64,000 bases of DNA from Paenirhizobium naphthalenivorans (GCF_007992095.1 NZ_BJZP01000011.1:82787-146786), one strand, 5' to 3'; positions 9,781-17,832 are shown, counted from the stretch's first letter. Numbers and translations are program-made. Notes: generated by a model from the letters alone, not told the origin.

Positions 9781-10068
9781 ATGGAAATCAGCAAAGAGGA
9801 ATCCGGCTCGGGCGGCCGATACTTGGGGCACATACTCCCCGACGACACACCAGCGATCATGACCTATTCGCGTGCCTCGCCACGACTGATCATCATTGAT
9901 CATACGGAAGTACCCGACAATATGCGCGGCAAGGGCGCAGGTCAGGCTCTGGCGCTTCACGCAGTCGAAGACGCCCGGCGCGGTGGCTGGAAAATCATCC
10001 CGCTCTGCCCGTTTTTCAAGGCGCAGGCGCAGCGAAACCCGGAATGGCGCGACGTCATCCAATCATGA
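9781..10068 (+). CDS. GNAT-like acetyltransferase of the YjdJ/COG2388 type
   Basis: A 95-residue minimal N-acetyltransferase fold. The conserved block IDHTEVPDNMRGKGAGQAL holds the acetyl-CoA binding loop, and KIIPLCPFFKAQAQRNPEW is typical of this short family. I chose the second ATG (9781), which has GAAGGT upstream, over the one at 9742. The family is widespread but its substrates are largely unknown. It is a small single gene between the pqiA-like and fliJ-like genes. Confidence 0.85.
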   Translation: MEISKEESGSGGRYLGHILPDDTPAIMTYSRASPRLIIIDHTEVPDNMRGKGAGQALALHAVEDARRGGWKIIPLCPFFKAQAQRNPEWRDVIQS

Positions 10069-10070
10069 CT

Positions 10071-10105
10071 CTGTCCGGCCGGAAAATTTCCGCCCGGACA
10101 GGTTT
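10071..10105. terminator. Hairpin between the convergent GNAT and fliJ-like genes
   Basis: CTGTCCGG (10071-10078) and CCGGACAG (10094-10101) form an outer stem, and the inner sequence can pair further. Only a short GTTTC follows, so as a terminator of the GNAT gene it would be weak. It lies three bases past that stop codon. Confidence 0.4.
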
Positions 10106-10182
10106 CGTCGAAACGGCTCAACGACGCCACGGATCCGCTCCGCGCCGCCGCTGGTCCCGTTCCGGTCTCTAGCGATCCCGGT

Positions 10183-10533
10183 TCAGGCCCGGATACGCAT
10201 CTGACCATCACGCTCTTCGAGCGCTGACGCCTTGGCAAATTCAGCCTCGGCCTCCTCAAGCGAAAATTCGGCCGCTTCCTGCTGGACCTTCAACTCGCGG
10301 ATCGACACTTGGAGATTGTCGGCCCGCTGGCGGGCCGCCTTGGCAAAAGTTGGATAGGCGAAATGGTTCGGATCAGAGATCCCGGACTTCTTCTCTTCGA
10401 TGGCGATCTGGTTTTCCAGTTCCTTCGCCATTCGTTCGAACTCCGCCATCATTGACTGCAACTGTTGCAATTGCCGACGTTTTTCGGTGACCTGAAATCC
10501 TTTCAGGCGCACTAGGCTCTCACGCGACTTCAT
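10183..10533 (-). CDS. fliJ: FliJ-like flagellar export coiled-coil protein
   Basis: A 116-residue, highly charged, mostly helical protein starting MKSRESLVRLKGFQVTEKRR, with an AGGAG ribosome binding site before the chosen ATG. Almost the entire length after residue 10 reads as an antiparallel coiled coil with a short break (SGISDPNHFAYPTF) near the middle, as in FliJ, the stalk protein of the flagellar export ATPase FliI. FliI is not adjacent, so the gene stands apart from the main flagellar operons. It is divergent from ctrA and shares the 444-bp control region. Confidence 0.75.
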   Translation of the reverse strand: MKSRESLVRLKGFQVTEKRRQLQQLQSMMAEFERMAKELENQIAIEEKKSGISDPNHFAYPTFAKAARQRADNLQVSIRELKVQQEAAEFSLEEAEAEFAKASALEERDGQMRIRA

Positions 10534-10694
10534 ACGCAATACTCCTGTGATGCGAGACCTCCCGCCACACATACTGACAAAATGCCAAGACCGATTTCCC
10601 GACGAATCATTCTCGAAAAAAACGGCGGCGTTAACAAAAACCTACCTTTGGTAACCTTTCGTTTACGGGCATCGTTAATGATAGGTGAGATCAT

Positions 10695-10709
10695 TTAAGG
10701 GTCAGTAAA
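10695..10709 (+). promoter_or_regulatory. CtrA-like box upstream of ctrA
   Basis: TTAA-N7-TAAA matches seven of the eight fixed bases of the CtrA consensus, about 270 bases before the ctrA start. It could serve autoregulation of ctrA or control of the divergent fliJ-like gene. Pattern match only. Confidence 0.45.
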
Positions 10710-10879
10710 TGCCAGGGCCTTAAAAGGCCTATGACAATGATGAGTCAAATGAATCGGTTAGAGGGAATTTCTCGCATTCTGATTCAACTATGGCGATGCC
10801 GAAAACAGATGAAAAATCAGGAGACTGCTATCTTTGTTTAATAAATTCGATACACCTTGCCATAAGGAATCAGAATTTG

Positions 10880-10887
10880 TTAACCAT
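10880..10887 (+). promoter_or_regulatory. CtrA half-site TTAACCAT upstream of ctrA
   Basis: TTAACCAT is the canonical extended CtrA half-site and lies 90 bases before the ctrA ATG, just downstream of the last GANTC site. Confidence 0.4.
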
Positions 10888-10977
10888 TTGGTGGCAGCCT
10901 TCAAATCAGGCAACGACTGGATCCGTATCGCGTAGGGGGCCAAGTACGACCTGTCGGCGGCGGTAAAGGGGATAATT

Positions 10978-11679
10978 ATGCGGGTTCTACTCATCGAAGA
11001 CGATAGCGCCACGGCGCAGAGCATCGAGCTGATGCTTAAATCGGAAAGTTTCAACGTCTACACGACCGATCTTGGCGAAGAAGGCGTGGACCTTGGAAAA
11101 CTCTACGACTACGACATCATTCTGCTCGACCTGAACCTGCCGGATATGTCCGGCTACGAAGTGCTGCGCACGCTGCGGCTTTCCAAGGTCAAGACACCTA
11201 TCCTTATCCTCTCCGGTATGGCCGGCATCGAGGACAAGGTTCGCGGCCTCGGTTTCGGCGCTGACGACTACATGACCAAGCCGTTCCACAAAGATGAGCT
11301 GGTCGCGCGTATCCATGCCATCGTCCGTCGGTCAAAGGGCCATGCCCAGTCGATCATCATCACCGGCGAACTGATCGTGAACCTGGATGCCAAAACCGTC
11401 GAAGTCGGCGGCCAGCGCGTTCATCTGACCGGCAAGGAATACCAGATGCTGGAGCTGCTTTCGCTCCGCAAGGGTACGACTCTGACCAAGGAAATGTTCC
11501 TGAACCACCTTTATGGCGGCATGGACGAGCCTGAATTGAAGATCATCGACGTCTTCATCTGCAAGCTGCGCAAAAAGCTTGCCAATGCCGCAGGCGGCGA
11601 GAACTATATCGAGACGGTCTGGGGTCGCGGCTATGTGCTGCGTGAGCCGGACAGTGCCGAATACATGGAAACCGCCTGA
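10978..11679 (+). CDS. ctrA: Cell-cycle master response regulator CtrA
   Basis: A 233-residue OmpR-type response regulator. The receiver (1-120) has the acidic pair Asp8/Asp9, phosphoacceptor Asp51 (ILLDLNLPD) and the KPF motif. The signature [19 protein letters not shown] is characteristic of CtrA. The winged-helix output domain (about 130-220) contains [17 protein letters not shown] and the recognition helix [12 protein letters not shown]. CtrA~P activates genes for motility and division; in Caulobacter it also silences the origin. It receives phosphate from ChpT, encoded 1.4 kb downstream on the other strand. The protein ends in Thr-Ala rather than the Ala-Ala of Caulobacter CtrA, which serves there as a ClpXP signal. 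Confidence 0.97.
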   Translation: MRVLLIEDDSATAQSIELMLKSESFNVYTTDLGEEGVDLGKLYDYDIILLDLNLPDMSGYEVLRTLRLSKVKTPILILSGMAGIEDKVRGLGFGADDYMTKPFHKDELVARIHAIVRRSKGHAQSIIITGELIVNLDAKTVEVGGQRVHLTGKEYQMLELLSLRKGTTLTKEMFLNHLYGGMDEPELKIIDVFICKLRKKLANAAGGENYIETVWGRGYVLREPDSAEYMETA

Positions 11680-11712
11680 CACCCGCTCAGGCGCCTCCCC
11701 GCGCTGCATTCG

Positions 11713-11740
11713 ACCTGCCCCTCACCCGGGCAGGTTTTTT
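11713..11740 (+). terminator. Intrinsic terminator of ctrA
   Basis: ACCTGCCC (11713-11720) pairs with GGGCAGGT (11728-11735) and is followed by a run of T, ending 61 bases past the ctrA stop codon. Confidence 0.85.
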
Positions 11741-11787
11741 GTTTTTGCATGGAGCCACCTTCCTCCTTCCATGGGGTTGCCCGACAC

Positions 11788-11813
11788 AAAAACGCCCCGG
11801 CGGTGCGGGGCGT
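11788..11813 (-). terminator. Intrinsic terminator of the receiver gene
   Basis: On the minus strand a CGCCCC/GGGGCG stem (11793-11798 with 11807-11812) is followed by five T residues (11788-11792). It lies about 35 bases past the stop of the receiver gene and backs onto the ctrA terminator. Confidence 0.8.
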
Positions 11814-11845
11814 GTGATCGGTAACGCTGTGGGAGCAGAGCCTTG

Positions 11846-12208
11846 TCAGGCGGCGATCGCCTTATCGGTGAACATCTGCGTGAGGATCTTCCGATCGAAC
11901 GGTTTCAGCAGGAAGTCGTTTGCTCCTGCACGCTTGCCGGCCATCATCGTCTTCAGGTCCGCCTCGACGACGCAATAATAGATCAGGACGCTCTTGCCTT
12001 CCGGCAGTGCGCGGATGTTGGCGATCAGGTCGATTGCGCCTTCGAGCCCGGCATCGACAATGATGATGTTCGGCAATTCCACTTCACAGCGCATCAGCGC
12101 TTCGCGAGCGGAAGCTGCCTCAAGCACCAGGAAGCCAATCTCAGAGAGAATCTTCTTGCCGACCTTGCGAACCACATCAGAACCGTCCGCGATCATCATG
12201 CGCTGCAT
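11846..12208 (-). CDS. Stand-alone degenerate response-regulator receiver next to chpT
   Basis: A 120-residue single receiver domain. I chose the ATG at 12208 (MQRMMIADGSD) with GGGAG upstream; a longer frame exists but starts with unlikely sequence. The phosphoacceptor Asp52 (IIIVDAG) and Lys102 (LLKPF) are present. The usual acidic pair reads Asp8-Gly9, and the Thr/Ser after strand four appears replaced in IYYCVVE. It is therefore an atypical receiver that might not be phosphorylated normally. It sits downstream of chpT on the same strand with a 172-bp gap. It is not CpdR by sequence. A role in tuning the CtrA phosphorelay is inferred from location only. Confidence 0.8.
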   Translation of the reverse strand: MQRMMIADGSDVVRKVGKKILSEIGFLVLEAASAREALMRCEVELPNIIIVDAGLEGAIDLIANIRALPEGKSVLIYYCVVEADLKTMMAGKRAGANDFLLKPFDRKILTQMFTDKAIAA

Positions 12209-12325
12209 CGTCAACTCCCGTGTCTCGCTCCATCCCCTCATGGATGTGCGGTACCTGACAGTGATGTTAGATGCTTTCAACTAATGAAACGTTACCGTGC
12301 CGGAGGGACAACAGGCGAAGTGAAG

Positions 12326-12348
12326 AAACACACCCCAGAGGGCGTGTC
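12326..12348 (-). terminator. Possible terminator after chpT
   Basis: An imperfect hairpin (ACAC and CCC paired with GGG and GTGT, with one mismatch) is followed on the minus strand by TTCTTC. It lies about 33 bases past the chpT stop. If active, the receiver gene would need its own promoter. Confidence 0.35.
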
Positions 12349-12380
12349 TCTCAACGGCACAGTGATAACGGCTCAAATGC

Positions 12381-13031
12381 TCAGGCGCTGCCCACGGTCT
12401 CGGCGGTGAAGACGATCTCGTCCTCGGTGACCGTATATTTCAGCTCCATGCCACATTCATCAGCCAACAGAACCGTATAGTAGGGCTGAATCGAATGGGC
12501 GTCGATCGCCTCCTCGTTCGCGCCGCTGCAAATCTCGGCGAACTTCGGCGGTACACGCATCATCCGCCCCTTGGCCGTGATCTTGAACTTGGCGTCGGTT
12601 TCCGGATCTTCCAGCGTGATGTCCAACTGGCCACCACGCGGGATGGCGCTATAGGCCACGAGGAACAGGTTGAGCAGCATCTTCACCCGGTTCTTGGCGA
12701 TGATGGCACGCGGGCCGGTCCAGCTGACCTCCGTCTTCTTCTCGGCGGCGGCGAAGTCCTTGGCCGCCTTTTCGGCCTCGCCGGTGTCGATCGATGCGCC
12801 GACGGAACCGGAAGCGCCGAAGGCGAGGCGAGCGAACTTCAGTCGGACAGAGGCGTTGAGCGCGCTGGTACGGATCAGGTCCATCGCATCGGCATCTGCA
12901 CCGCCCTCATCAAGCAGTTCCAGACCGTTGTTGATCGCGCCGACCGGCGAGATGACGTCATGGCAAACACGACTGCACAAAAGCGCGGCGAGGTCGGGAC
13001 CGGCTAGGGTCAGGGTGGGATTTTTCGGCAT
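12381..13031 (-). CDS. chpT: Histidine phosphotransferase ChpT
   Basis: A 216-residue protein. The start MPKNPTLTLAG at 13031 has an AGGAGAG ribosome binding site; upstream in-frame sequence is not protein-like. The helical dimerisation part carries the phosphorylated histidine in SRVCHDVISPVGAINNGLE (His24), followed by a degenerate HATPase-like fold in the C-terminal half. In Caulobacter and Brucella ChpT passes phosphate from CckA to CtrA and CpdR. Close linkage to ctrA and sciP supports the assignment. It is divergent from eipA. Confidence 0.93.
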   Translation of the reverse strand: MPKNPTLTLAGPDLAALLCSRVCHDVISPVGAINNGLELLDEGGADADAMDLIRTSALNASVRLKFARLAFGASGSVGASIDTGEAEKAAKDFAAAEKKTEVSWTGPRAIIAKNRVKMLLNLFLVAYSAIPRGGQLDITLEDPETDAKFKITAKGRMMRVPPKFAEICSGANEEAIDAHSIQPYYTVLLADECGMELKYTVTEDEIVFTAETVGSA

Positions 13032-13132
13032 CGGTCTCTCCTGAAGATCTGTCCCCACGGAAGGGCCGGATGCGCGTGACTTTGCGTCCGGTGTGGTCGG
13101 ATTTCTCACGGCCATAATGACACCATATTTGG

Positions 13133-13147
13133 TAAACCGATTATTAA
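13133..13147. promoter_or_regulatory. CtrA-like box between chpT and eipA
   Basis: TAAA-N7-TTAA matches seven of eight fixed bases of the CtrA consensus, which is nearly symmetrical. It lies 72 bases before the eipA ATG and about 100 bases before the chpT ATG. In Brucella the orthologous eipA is a direct CtrA target, which makes this the best supported of the boxes listed. Confidence 0.55.
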
Positions 13148-13218
13148 TAGGATGCTCTCTAAATAGCTTTACCCGCATTGGAGATGCCAATTGCACCGAA
13201 TACCGATGGAGGAGCCCC

Positions 13219-13809
13219 ATGCGACTTTTGACAACCCGCGATTTCGCCGCCCTGCGGATGCTTATGGTAGCCACGCTTTTCACACTTTGCGGCCTTGCGC
13301 TGGCAACGCGCGAGGCGAATGCCCAAGGTGAATATAGCGCCCAGGAAATCATCGATGCCGGACACGGCTTCTTCGGCGAAACCAGCGGCGCGCTTGCCAA
13401 GGTGATCGAACAAGCCTTCCAGCAGCACGGCTTGCCGAACGGCTACATCCTGGGCCAGGAAGGGTCCGGCGCGTTTGTCGCCGGCCTCACCTATGGCGAA
13501 GGCCAGCTCAACACCAAGAACGCCGGCCAGCACGACGTCTTCTGGCAAGGCCCCTCGCTCGGCATCGATTATGGCGGCAACGGCACACGGGTGATGATGC
13601 TGGTCTATGACCTGCCGTCGGTCGACAGCCTCTTTACCCGCTATGGCGGCATCAGCGGCTCGGCCTATGTGGTTGCCGGCGTCGGCATGACCGTGATGAA
13701 GAGCCGGAATGTTGTGCTTGTACCTATTCGCACCGGCCTGGGCGCCCGCCTCGGCATCAATGTCGGCTATCTCAAGCTGACTCCCTCGCCGACCTGGAAT
13801 CCCTTCTGA
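13219..13809 (+). CDS. eipA: EipA-family periplasmic envelope protein (DUF1134)
   Basis: A 196-residue exported protein. The start at 13219 has a strong GGAGGAG upstream. A signal peptide ends near ATREANAQG. The mature part carries DUF1134 features: QEIIDAGHGFFGETSGALA, GSGAFVAGLTYGEG and the GIDYGGNGTRVMMLVYDLP block, which form a small beta barrel in the known structure. In Brucella abortus EipA supports envelope integrity and virulence and its transcription is activated by CtrA. Here it is divergent from chpT, with a CtrA-like box between them. Confidence 0.9.
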   Translation: MRLLTTRDFAALRMLMVATLFTLCGLALATREANAQGEYSAQEIIDAGHGFFGETSGALAKVIEQAFQQHGLPNGYILGQEGSGAFVAGLTYGEGQLNTKNAGQHDVFWQGPSLGIDYGGNGTRVMMLVYDLPSVDSLFTRYGGISGSAYVVAGVGMTVMKSRNVVLVPIRTGLGARLGINVGYLKLTPSPTWNPF

Positions 13810-13955
13810 CCCTGCGTTCGCGGGGCCACACCAGGTCGTGCCGTTCCAGTCGGGACGGAGAAATTCATCAACCGTACACCGTTGCGCCGCTTGTCCTCAC
13901 AGGCGGCGCATGTTTATTGGTTGATACGTCAGAATAAAATAAAAATGGCACACCC

Positions 13956-15140
13956 GTGATCGAATACGCTCTGCTTTTTGGATTGGGTTTCCTCGCCGCA
14001 GCGCTCATCGCGATGCTGGTTGCGCCAGCCGTTCACAGGCGCATCGTCCTCTATACGGAAAACCGCCTGAAAGCGACGATGCCGTTGAGCCCGCAGGAGA
14101 TCAGGGCGCAGAAGGACATGGCCCGTGCCGTCTATGCCGCGGAAAACGCCAGGACGATGCAGGAACTGCTGCGCGAGCGCGAGGCTTCGGTCTCGTTGCA
14201 GATCTCCAATGGAACACTGGTCAAGGAAGCCAGCCGCCTGCTTGGTGAAAACCAGGATCTCAAGGCCCAGATTCATGACATGAGCGTCGAGGCCGCGGAT
14301 TCCCGCTCCAAGTTTCGCCGGACCGAAATCGACGCCACCAATCTCAAGGAGGCCCTGCGCCGAACCGAAGAATCCGCCGTTGCCAAGGATCTCGAGATCA
14401 CCGCGCTCGTCAAACGCATCGAACGTATGCTGTCCGACATCGACAACCTGAAGATCGAGAGAACGACGCGGGAGACCGAGATCGAGAACCTCAAGATGCG
14501 CGTGCAGGCCCTGCGCGACGAACGTGAGGAACTGCGTCGGGAGACCCGGCTGGTCACCAAGCGCGCCAAGGACGCGGAAATCCGGCTCGCCCAGGAGGAA
14601 CACAAGGTCCTAAGGCTCGATGATCGCCTGGCCCAGGCGATGGCCGAAGGCGTCGACAAGGAGGCACTGCTCGAACGGCGCACCAGGGAGATTGCCCGTC
14701 TCAAGACGGGAGTGAAGTCTGCGAACGCGCAGGTACGTGCCGCAGTCAAGGCTTTGCGCGCGGCAAACCTTCCCGTGCCTGACTTCAAGGAGATCGCCGT
14801 CGCCGAACAGGAGGAAGCAAGCCCCGCCCCTATCGCGGCAGCCGTGACTGCGGATCTGGCCGAGGAACTGCGCCACCGCCATACGGCGCTGACGGAACGG
14901 CTGATCAAGGCCAAGACCGGAGCGAACGATAAGGCGCTGCGCGAGGAAATCGCCGACATCGCCGCAAAGATGATTGTCCTGACAGCCGCCAATGAAGGCG
15001 AAAAGTCGCCGATTCCGGAATTGCTGCGGGCCAATTCGACCCGGGGAGCCGGCAAGGAACTGACGCTGGCCGAGCGCGTGCTGGCAATCGAGCCGTCGCT
15101 AGCCGGACCTCAGGTTTCTCAGTCTCCACGGCCTGAGTAA
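13956..15140 (+). CDS. Membrane-anchored long coiled-coil protein
   Basis: A 394-residue protein with one N-terminal membrane segment (about residues 4-28, LFGLGFLAAALIAMLVAPAV) and a predicted cytoplasmic coiled coil from about residue 60 to 270, rich in Glu, Arg, Leu and Lys. The region from 290 to 360 is a second helical part (EELRHRHTALTERLIKA). The sequence after the membrane segment, HRRIVLYTENRLKATMPLSPQEIRAQKDM, is shared with hypothetical proteins of Rhizobiales. I recognise no catalytic domain. Single-pass coiled-coil proteins of this kind can act in envelope or polar organisation; that is a guess. The TrmH gene converges on it 36 bases away. Confidence 0.85.
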   Translation: MIEYALLFGLGFLAAALIAMLVAPAVHRRIVLYTENRLKATMPLSPQEIRAQKDMARAVYAAENARTMQELLREREASVSLQISNGTLVKEASRLLGENQDLKAQIHDMSVEAADSRSKFRRTEIDATNLKEALRRTEESAVAKDLEITALVKRIERMLSDIDNLKIERTTRETEIENLKMRVQALRDEREELRRETRLVTKRAKDAEIRLAQEEHKVLRLDDRLAQAMAEGVDKEALLERRTREIARLKTGVKSANAQVRAAVKALRAANLPVPDFKEIAVAEQEEASPAPIAAAVTADLAEELRHRHTALTERLIKAKTGANDKALREEIADIAAKMIVLTAANEGEKSPIPELLRANSTRGAGKELTLAERVLAIEPSLAGPQVSQSPRPE

Positions 15141-15176
15141 TCGTAACCGCCAGAATCGACAAATGACAAGGTCAGC

Positions 15177-16013
15177 CTACCCCTGCAAGCGGCCCATTGC
15201 CTTTGCCATACTGTAGAGAGCGATCCCGCTCGCTGTTCCGACATTCAGGCTGTCGAGCCCCGGAGACTGGGCGATCCGCGCTGTGTGAAAACGATCGAGG
15301 ATCGCCTTCGGCAAACCCTCGCCTTCCGTGCCCATGACCAGCGCCATGCGCGCCTGCGGCACGATTTCGCCAATTTCCACCTCCCCTGCGGGGGAAAGCG
15401 CCCAGATGGCAAAACCCTTCTCCGAAAGGCCGCCGAGCAACGCCTGGCTCGAACCGGAGCGCGCATAGGGCGTGGTCAGCACCGAGCCGACCGACACGCG
15501 CAGCGCTTTGCGGTACAACGGATCGCAACAGGTCTCGTCGAGCAGCACCGCGTCCGCTCCGAAGGCGGCGGCGTTGCGGAACAGGGCCCCGACATTGTCG
15601 TGGTTGGAAATGCCGCAGCCGACCAGAACGAGTGATTCCTGCGGTAGCGCGGCGATCAACGTGTCGGTAGAGTCGCCGACGTCCCGCCGGCCAAGGGCCA
15701 GCACGCCTCGGTGAAGGTGAAATCCGGCGATCGCATCGAGCACCGGAGCTTCGGCAACATAGACCGGCACGTCGCCGGGAAAGGCCGCGAGCAGATCGGC
15801 CACGCCGTCCACCCGGTTGCGCAGAAGCAGCAGCTTCTCGGCGCGAATGCCCCGGCCGGCCCGGTTCGCGGCAGCGAGCATCCGCAGCACCACCGTTCCT
15901 TCGGCGATGAACTGGCCGGCGCGCCCGGTGAGATCGCGCTCGCGGATCTGCGAAAACTCGACGATCCGTGGATCGGCCGGGTCCTCGATGGCAATCAGCG
16001 TGCGTTCGGTCAT
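15177..16013 (-). CDS. SpoU/TrmH-family RNA 2'-O-methyltransferase
   Basis: A 278-residue methyltransferase. The three SPOUT motifs are present: NHDNVGALFRNAAAFGADAV (motif 1, catalytic Arg in the FRN triad), MALVMGTEGEGLP (motif 2, the SAM knot) and LNVGTASGIALY (motif 3). The N-terminal 100 residues form the substrate-binding part seen in RlmB/TrmH-like enzymes. It would methylate a ribose in rRNA or tRNA; the exact target is not evident. I prefer the ATG at 16013 (MTERTLIAIED) to a GTG nine bases upstream; neither has a clear ribosome binding site. It follows the DUF6476-like gene by 15 bases and is likely co-transcribed with it. Confidence 0.9.
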   Translation of the reverse strand: MTERTLIAIEDPADPRIVEFSQIRERDLTGRAGQFIAEGTVVLRMLAAANRAGRGIRAEKLLLLRNRVDGVADLLAAFPGDVPVYVAEAPVLDAIAGFHLHRGVLALGRRDVGDSTDTLIAALPQESLVLVGCGISNHDNVGALFRNAAAFGADAVLLDETCCDPLYRKALRVSVGSVLTTPYARSGSSQALLGGLSEKGFAIWALSPAGEVEIGEIVPQARMALVMGTEGEGLPKAILDRFHTARIAQSPGLDSLNVGTASGIALYSMAKAMGRLQG

Positions 16014-16028
16014 CGCCGGCACTTGCGA

Positions 16029-16415
16029 TCAGTTGGCGGAGACGGTGACGTCGGCGATGATCCGGCCGACCGACAGATCGAATACCAGCGCCTTTTTCAC
16101 GCCGTCAGCAGTCGTGCCGTAAAACAGGATCTGGTTGCTCGACAGATCCGTCGAAGTCACCGAGAAGCCGGCCGGCAGCGACGCGTTGAGGTTGAGCGGC
16201 TGATCTGCCGGGATGGCAAGGCCGGACGATGCAACGGGCTTTTCCGTGCCGTCCGGGCGCGTGACCTTGTAGACAATTGCCGCGAGCACGGCCATGAACA
16301 TCAACAGCATGATGCCGCCGGAGACCAGCTGGAGTTTCACCATCTTGCGGCGGACATTCTCCATCGCCGGATCAAGCGGCTTGTCGTCCTGTTCGTCGTC
16401 GTCGAGATGGGCCAT
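16029..16415 (-). CDS. DUF6476-like single-pass membrane protein
   Basis: A 128-residue protein: an acidic cytoplasmic N-terminus (HLDDDEQDDKPLDPAMENVRR), one membrane segment (about residues 31-49, LVSGGIMLLMFMAVLAAIV) and a small outer domain of about 75 residues with beta-strand character (NQILFYGTTADGVKKALVFDL). Conserved in Rhizobiales without known function. It precedes the RNA methyltransferase on the same strand. Confidence 0.8.
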   Translation of the reverse strand: MAHLDDDEQDDKPLDPAMENVRRKMVKLQLVSGGIMLLMFMAVLAAIVYKVTRPDGTEKPVASSGLAIPADQPLNLNASLPAGFSVTSTDLSSNQILFYGTTADGVKKALVFDLSVGRIIADVTVSAN

Positions 16416-16594
16416 GGTTTAAGGTCTCTGTTCCTAGAGTCCGCAAGGTCTGGTCTTTTTCCCCGATGCGAACCATTGTTCAGGGAAAAACAGCCACGAA
16501 ACATGGCTTGCGATTGTCGAAGGCGGCAGTCTGTGCCAAGTGGCAGCGAAACCTATGAGCCGCGCCACCGGTGGTTCATCACATGGGATGACAG

Positions 16595-17620
16595 ATGACC
16601 GACCCCTTTAACGAAGCCGAGGCGGCAAGAAAAGACCTGATTGCCGGAGAAGATGCCGAAGGTCGCCTTGACGCCTGGCTGGCCGGAGCCCTTGAAGGCG
16701 AGTTTTCGCGTAACCGCGTCAAGGCGCTCATAGAACAGGGGGCCGTGACCATCAACGATGCGGCCGTCACCGAACCGAAGCGCAAGGTCCGGCCGGGCGA
16801 CCGCCTGACGATCATCCTACCCGAGCCGGAGGACCCGGAACCCAAAGGCGAGGATATTCCGCTTGAGGTGCTCTACGAAGACGCCGACCTGATCGTCATC
16901 GCCAAGCCGCCCGGTCTCGTCGTCCATCCAGGCGCCGGCAATTGGACCGGCACGCTGGTCAATGCCCTGATCCACCATTGCGGCGACAGTCTTTCGGGGA
17001 TCGGCGGCGTAAAGCGCCCCGGCATCGTACACCGCCTCGACAAGGATACGTCCGGCGTCATGGTCGTCGCCAAGAACGACCTCGCCCATCGCCATCTCGC
17101 CGACCAGTTCGCCGACCATGGTCGCACAGGCCCCCTGGAGCGCGCCTATCAGGCGATCGTCTGGGGCCGCCCGCGTGGCCTTACCGGCACGATCGACGCC
17201 CCGCTCGGCCGTGCCGGTGACCGCACCAAGCGCACCGTCAAGAAGGAGGATACCGACGATGCCCGTGAGGCGATCACCCATTACCAGGTGCTCGAGCGCT
17301 ATGGCGAGAAACCGGATGCCACCTGCATCGCCTCTTTGGTCGAATGCCGGCTGGAGACCGGCCGTACGCATCAGATCCGCGTTCACATGGCCCATATCGG
17401 CCATCCGCTGATCGGCGACCAGGATTACGGCGCCGCCTTCAAGACCAAGGTAAACCTCCTGCCGGAACCGGCCTGCACGACGGTCAAGGCCTTCCCCCGC
17501 CAGGCGCTGCATGCCTATCTGCTCGCCTTCGAGCATCCGACCGCCGGCGAGACCATGCGCTTCACCGCGCCGATCCCCGCCGATATGCAGGAAATCATCG
17601 ACGCGCTGCGGGCGATCTGA
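16595..17620 (+). CDS. RluA/RluD-family pseudouridine synthase
   Basis: A 341-residue enzyme, close to RluD in length. An S4 RNA-binding domain lies at about residues 20-80 (GRLDAWLAGALEGEFSRNRVK). The catalytic domain carries the HRLDKDTSGVMVVAK motif, whose Asp attacks the uridine, and the ending motif GRTHQIRVHMAHIGHPLIGD. It would isomerise uridines in 23S rRNA, by analogy to RluD in helix 69, which affects subunit joining. There is an internal insertion around residues 205-225 (RTKRTVKKEDTDDAREA) usual in alphaproteobacterial members. It lies just upstream of rpoH but with a 212-bp gap. Confidence 0.92.
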   Translation: MTDPFNEAEAARKDLIAGEDAEGRLDAWLAGALEGEFSRNRVKALIEQGAVTINDAAVTEPKRKVRPGDRLTIILPEPEDPEPKGEDIPLEVLYEDADLIVIAKPPGLVVHPGAGNWTGTLVNALIHHCGDSLSGIGGVKRPGIVHRLDKDTSGVMVVAKNDLAHRHLADQFADHGRTGPLERAYQAIVWGRPRGLTGTIDAPLGRAGDRTKRTVKKEDTDDAREAITHYQVLERYGEKPDATCIASLVECRLETGRTHQIRVHMAHIGHPLIGDQDYGAAFKTKVNLLPEPACTTVKAFPRQALHAYLLAFEHPTAGETMRFTAPIPADMQEIIDALRAI

Positions 17621-17714
17621 GCGGCTTTCTCGATCGTATTGCGAGACAAGGTGGGGCGGCTGAATGTCACGCTTGTGGCGCGCACCCCTCACACGGTCGT
17701 GATCCGCGACGCCC

Positions 17715-17743
17715 CTTGTATCCGGGTTTGGCCACACTTATCT
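17715..17743 (+). promoter_or_regulatory. Putative vegetative promoter of rpoH
   Basis: CTTGTA (17715-17720), 17 bases, then TTATCT (17738-17743) fits the alphaproteobacterial sigma-70 pattern and would give an untranslated leader of about 80 bases before the rpoH ATG. Pattern match only. Confidence 0.4.
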
Positions 17744-17832
17744 GTTAGCTGGGTTTCTGTGGGATTTTGAGAAATCCACGGAGATCAGGCCCGCCGACTT
17801 ACCAGGGGGCCGAAGATAGAAGGGGGTGCTTT

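Larger units (their letters stand above)
10534..10977. promoter_or_regulatory. ctrA/fliJ divergent control region with GANTC cluster
   Basis: This 444-bp non-coding stretch is AT-rich. It contains five GANTC sites (first bases at 10604, 10742, 10751, 10781 and 10867), the recognition sequence of the alphaproteobacterial cell-cycle methylase CcrM. It also contains a CtrA-like box and a CtrA half-site. In Caulobacter the ctrA P1 promoter is controlled by GANTC methylation and by CtrA itself. Three of the sites lie within 44 bases. Confidence 0.65.

Noticed and set aside
11846..12208. Assignment of the receiver next to chpT as CpdR or DivK
   Set aside because: Sequence around the acidic pair and the phosphoacceptor does not match either family.
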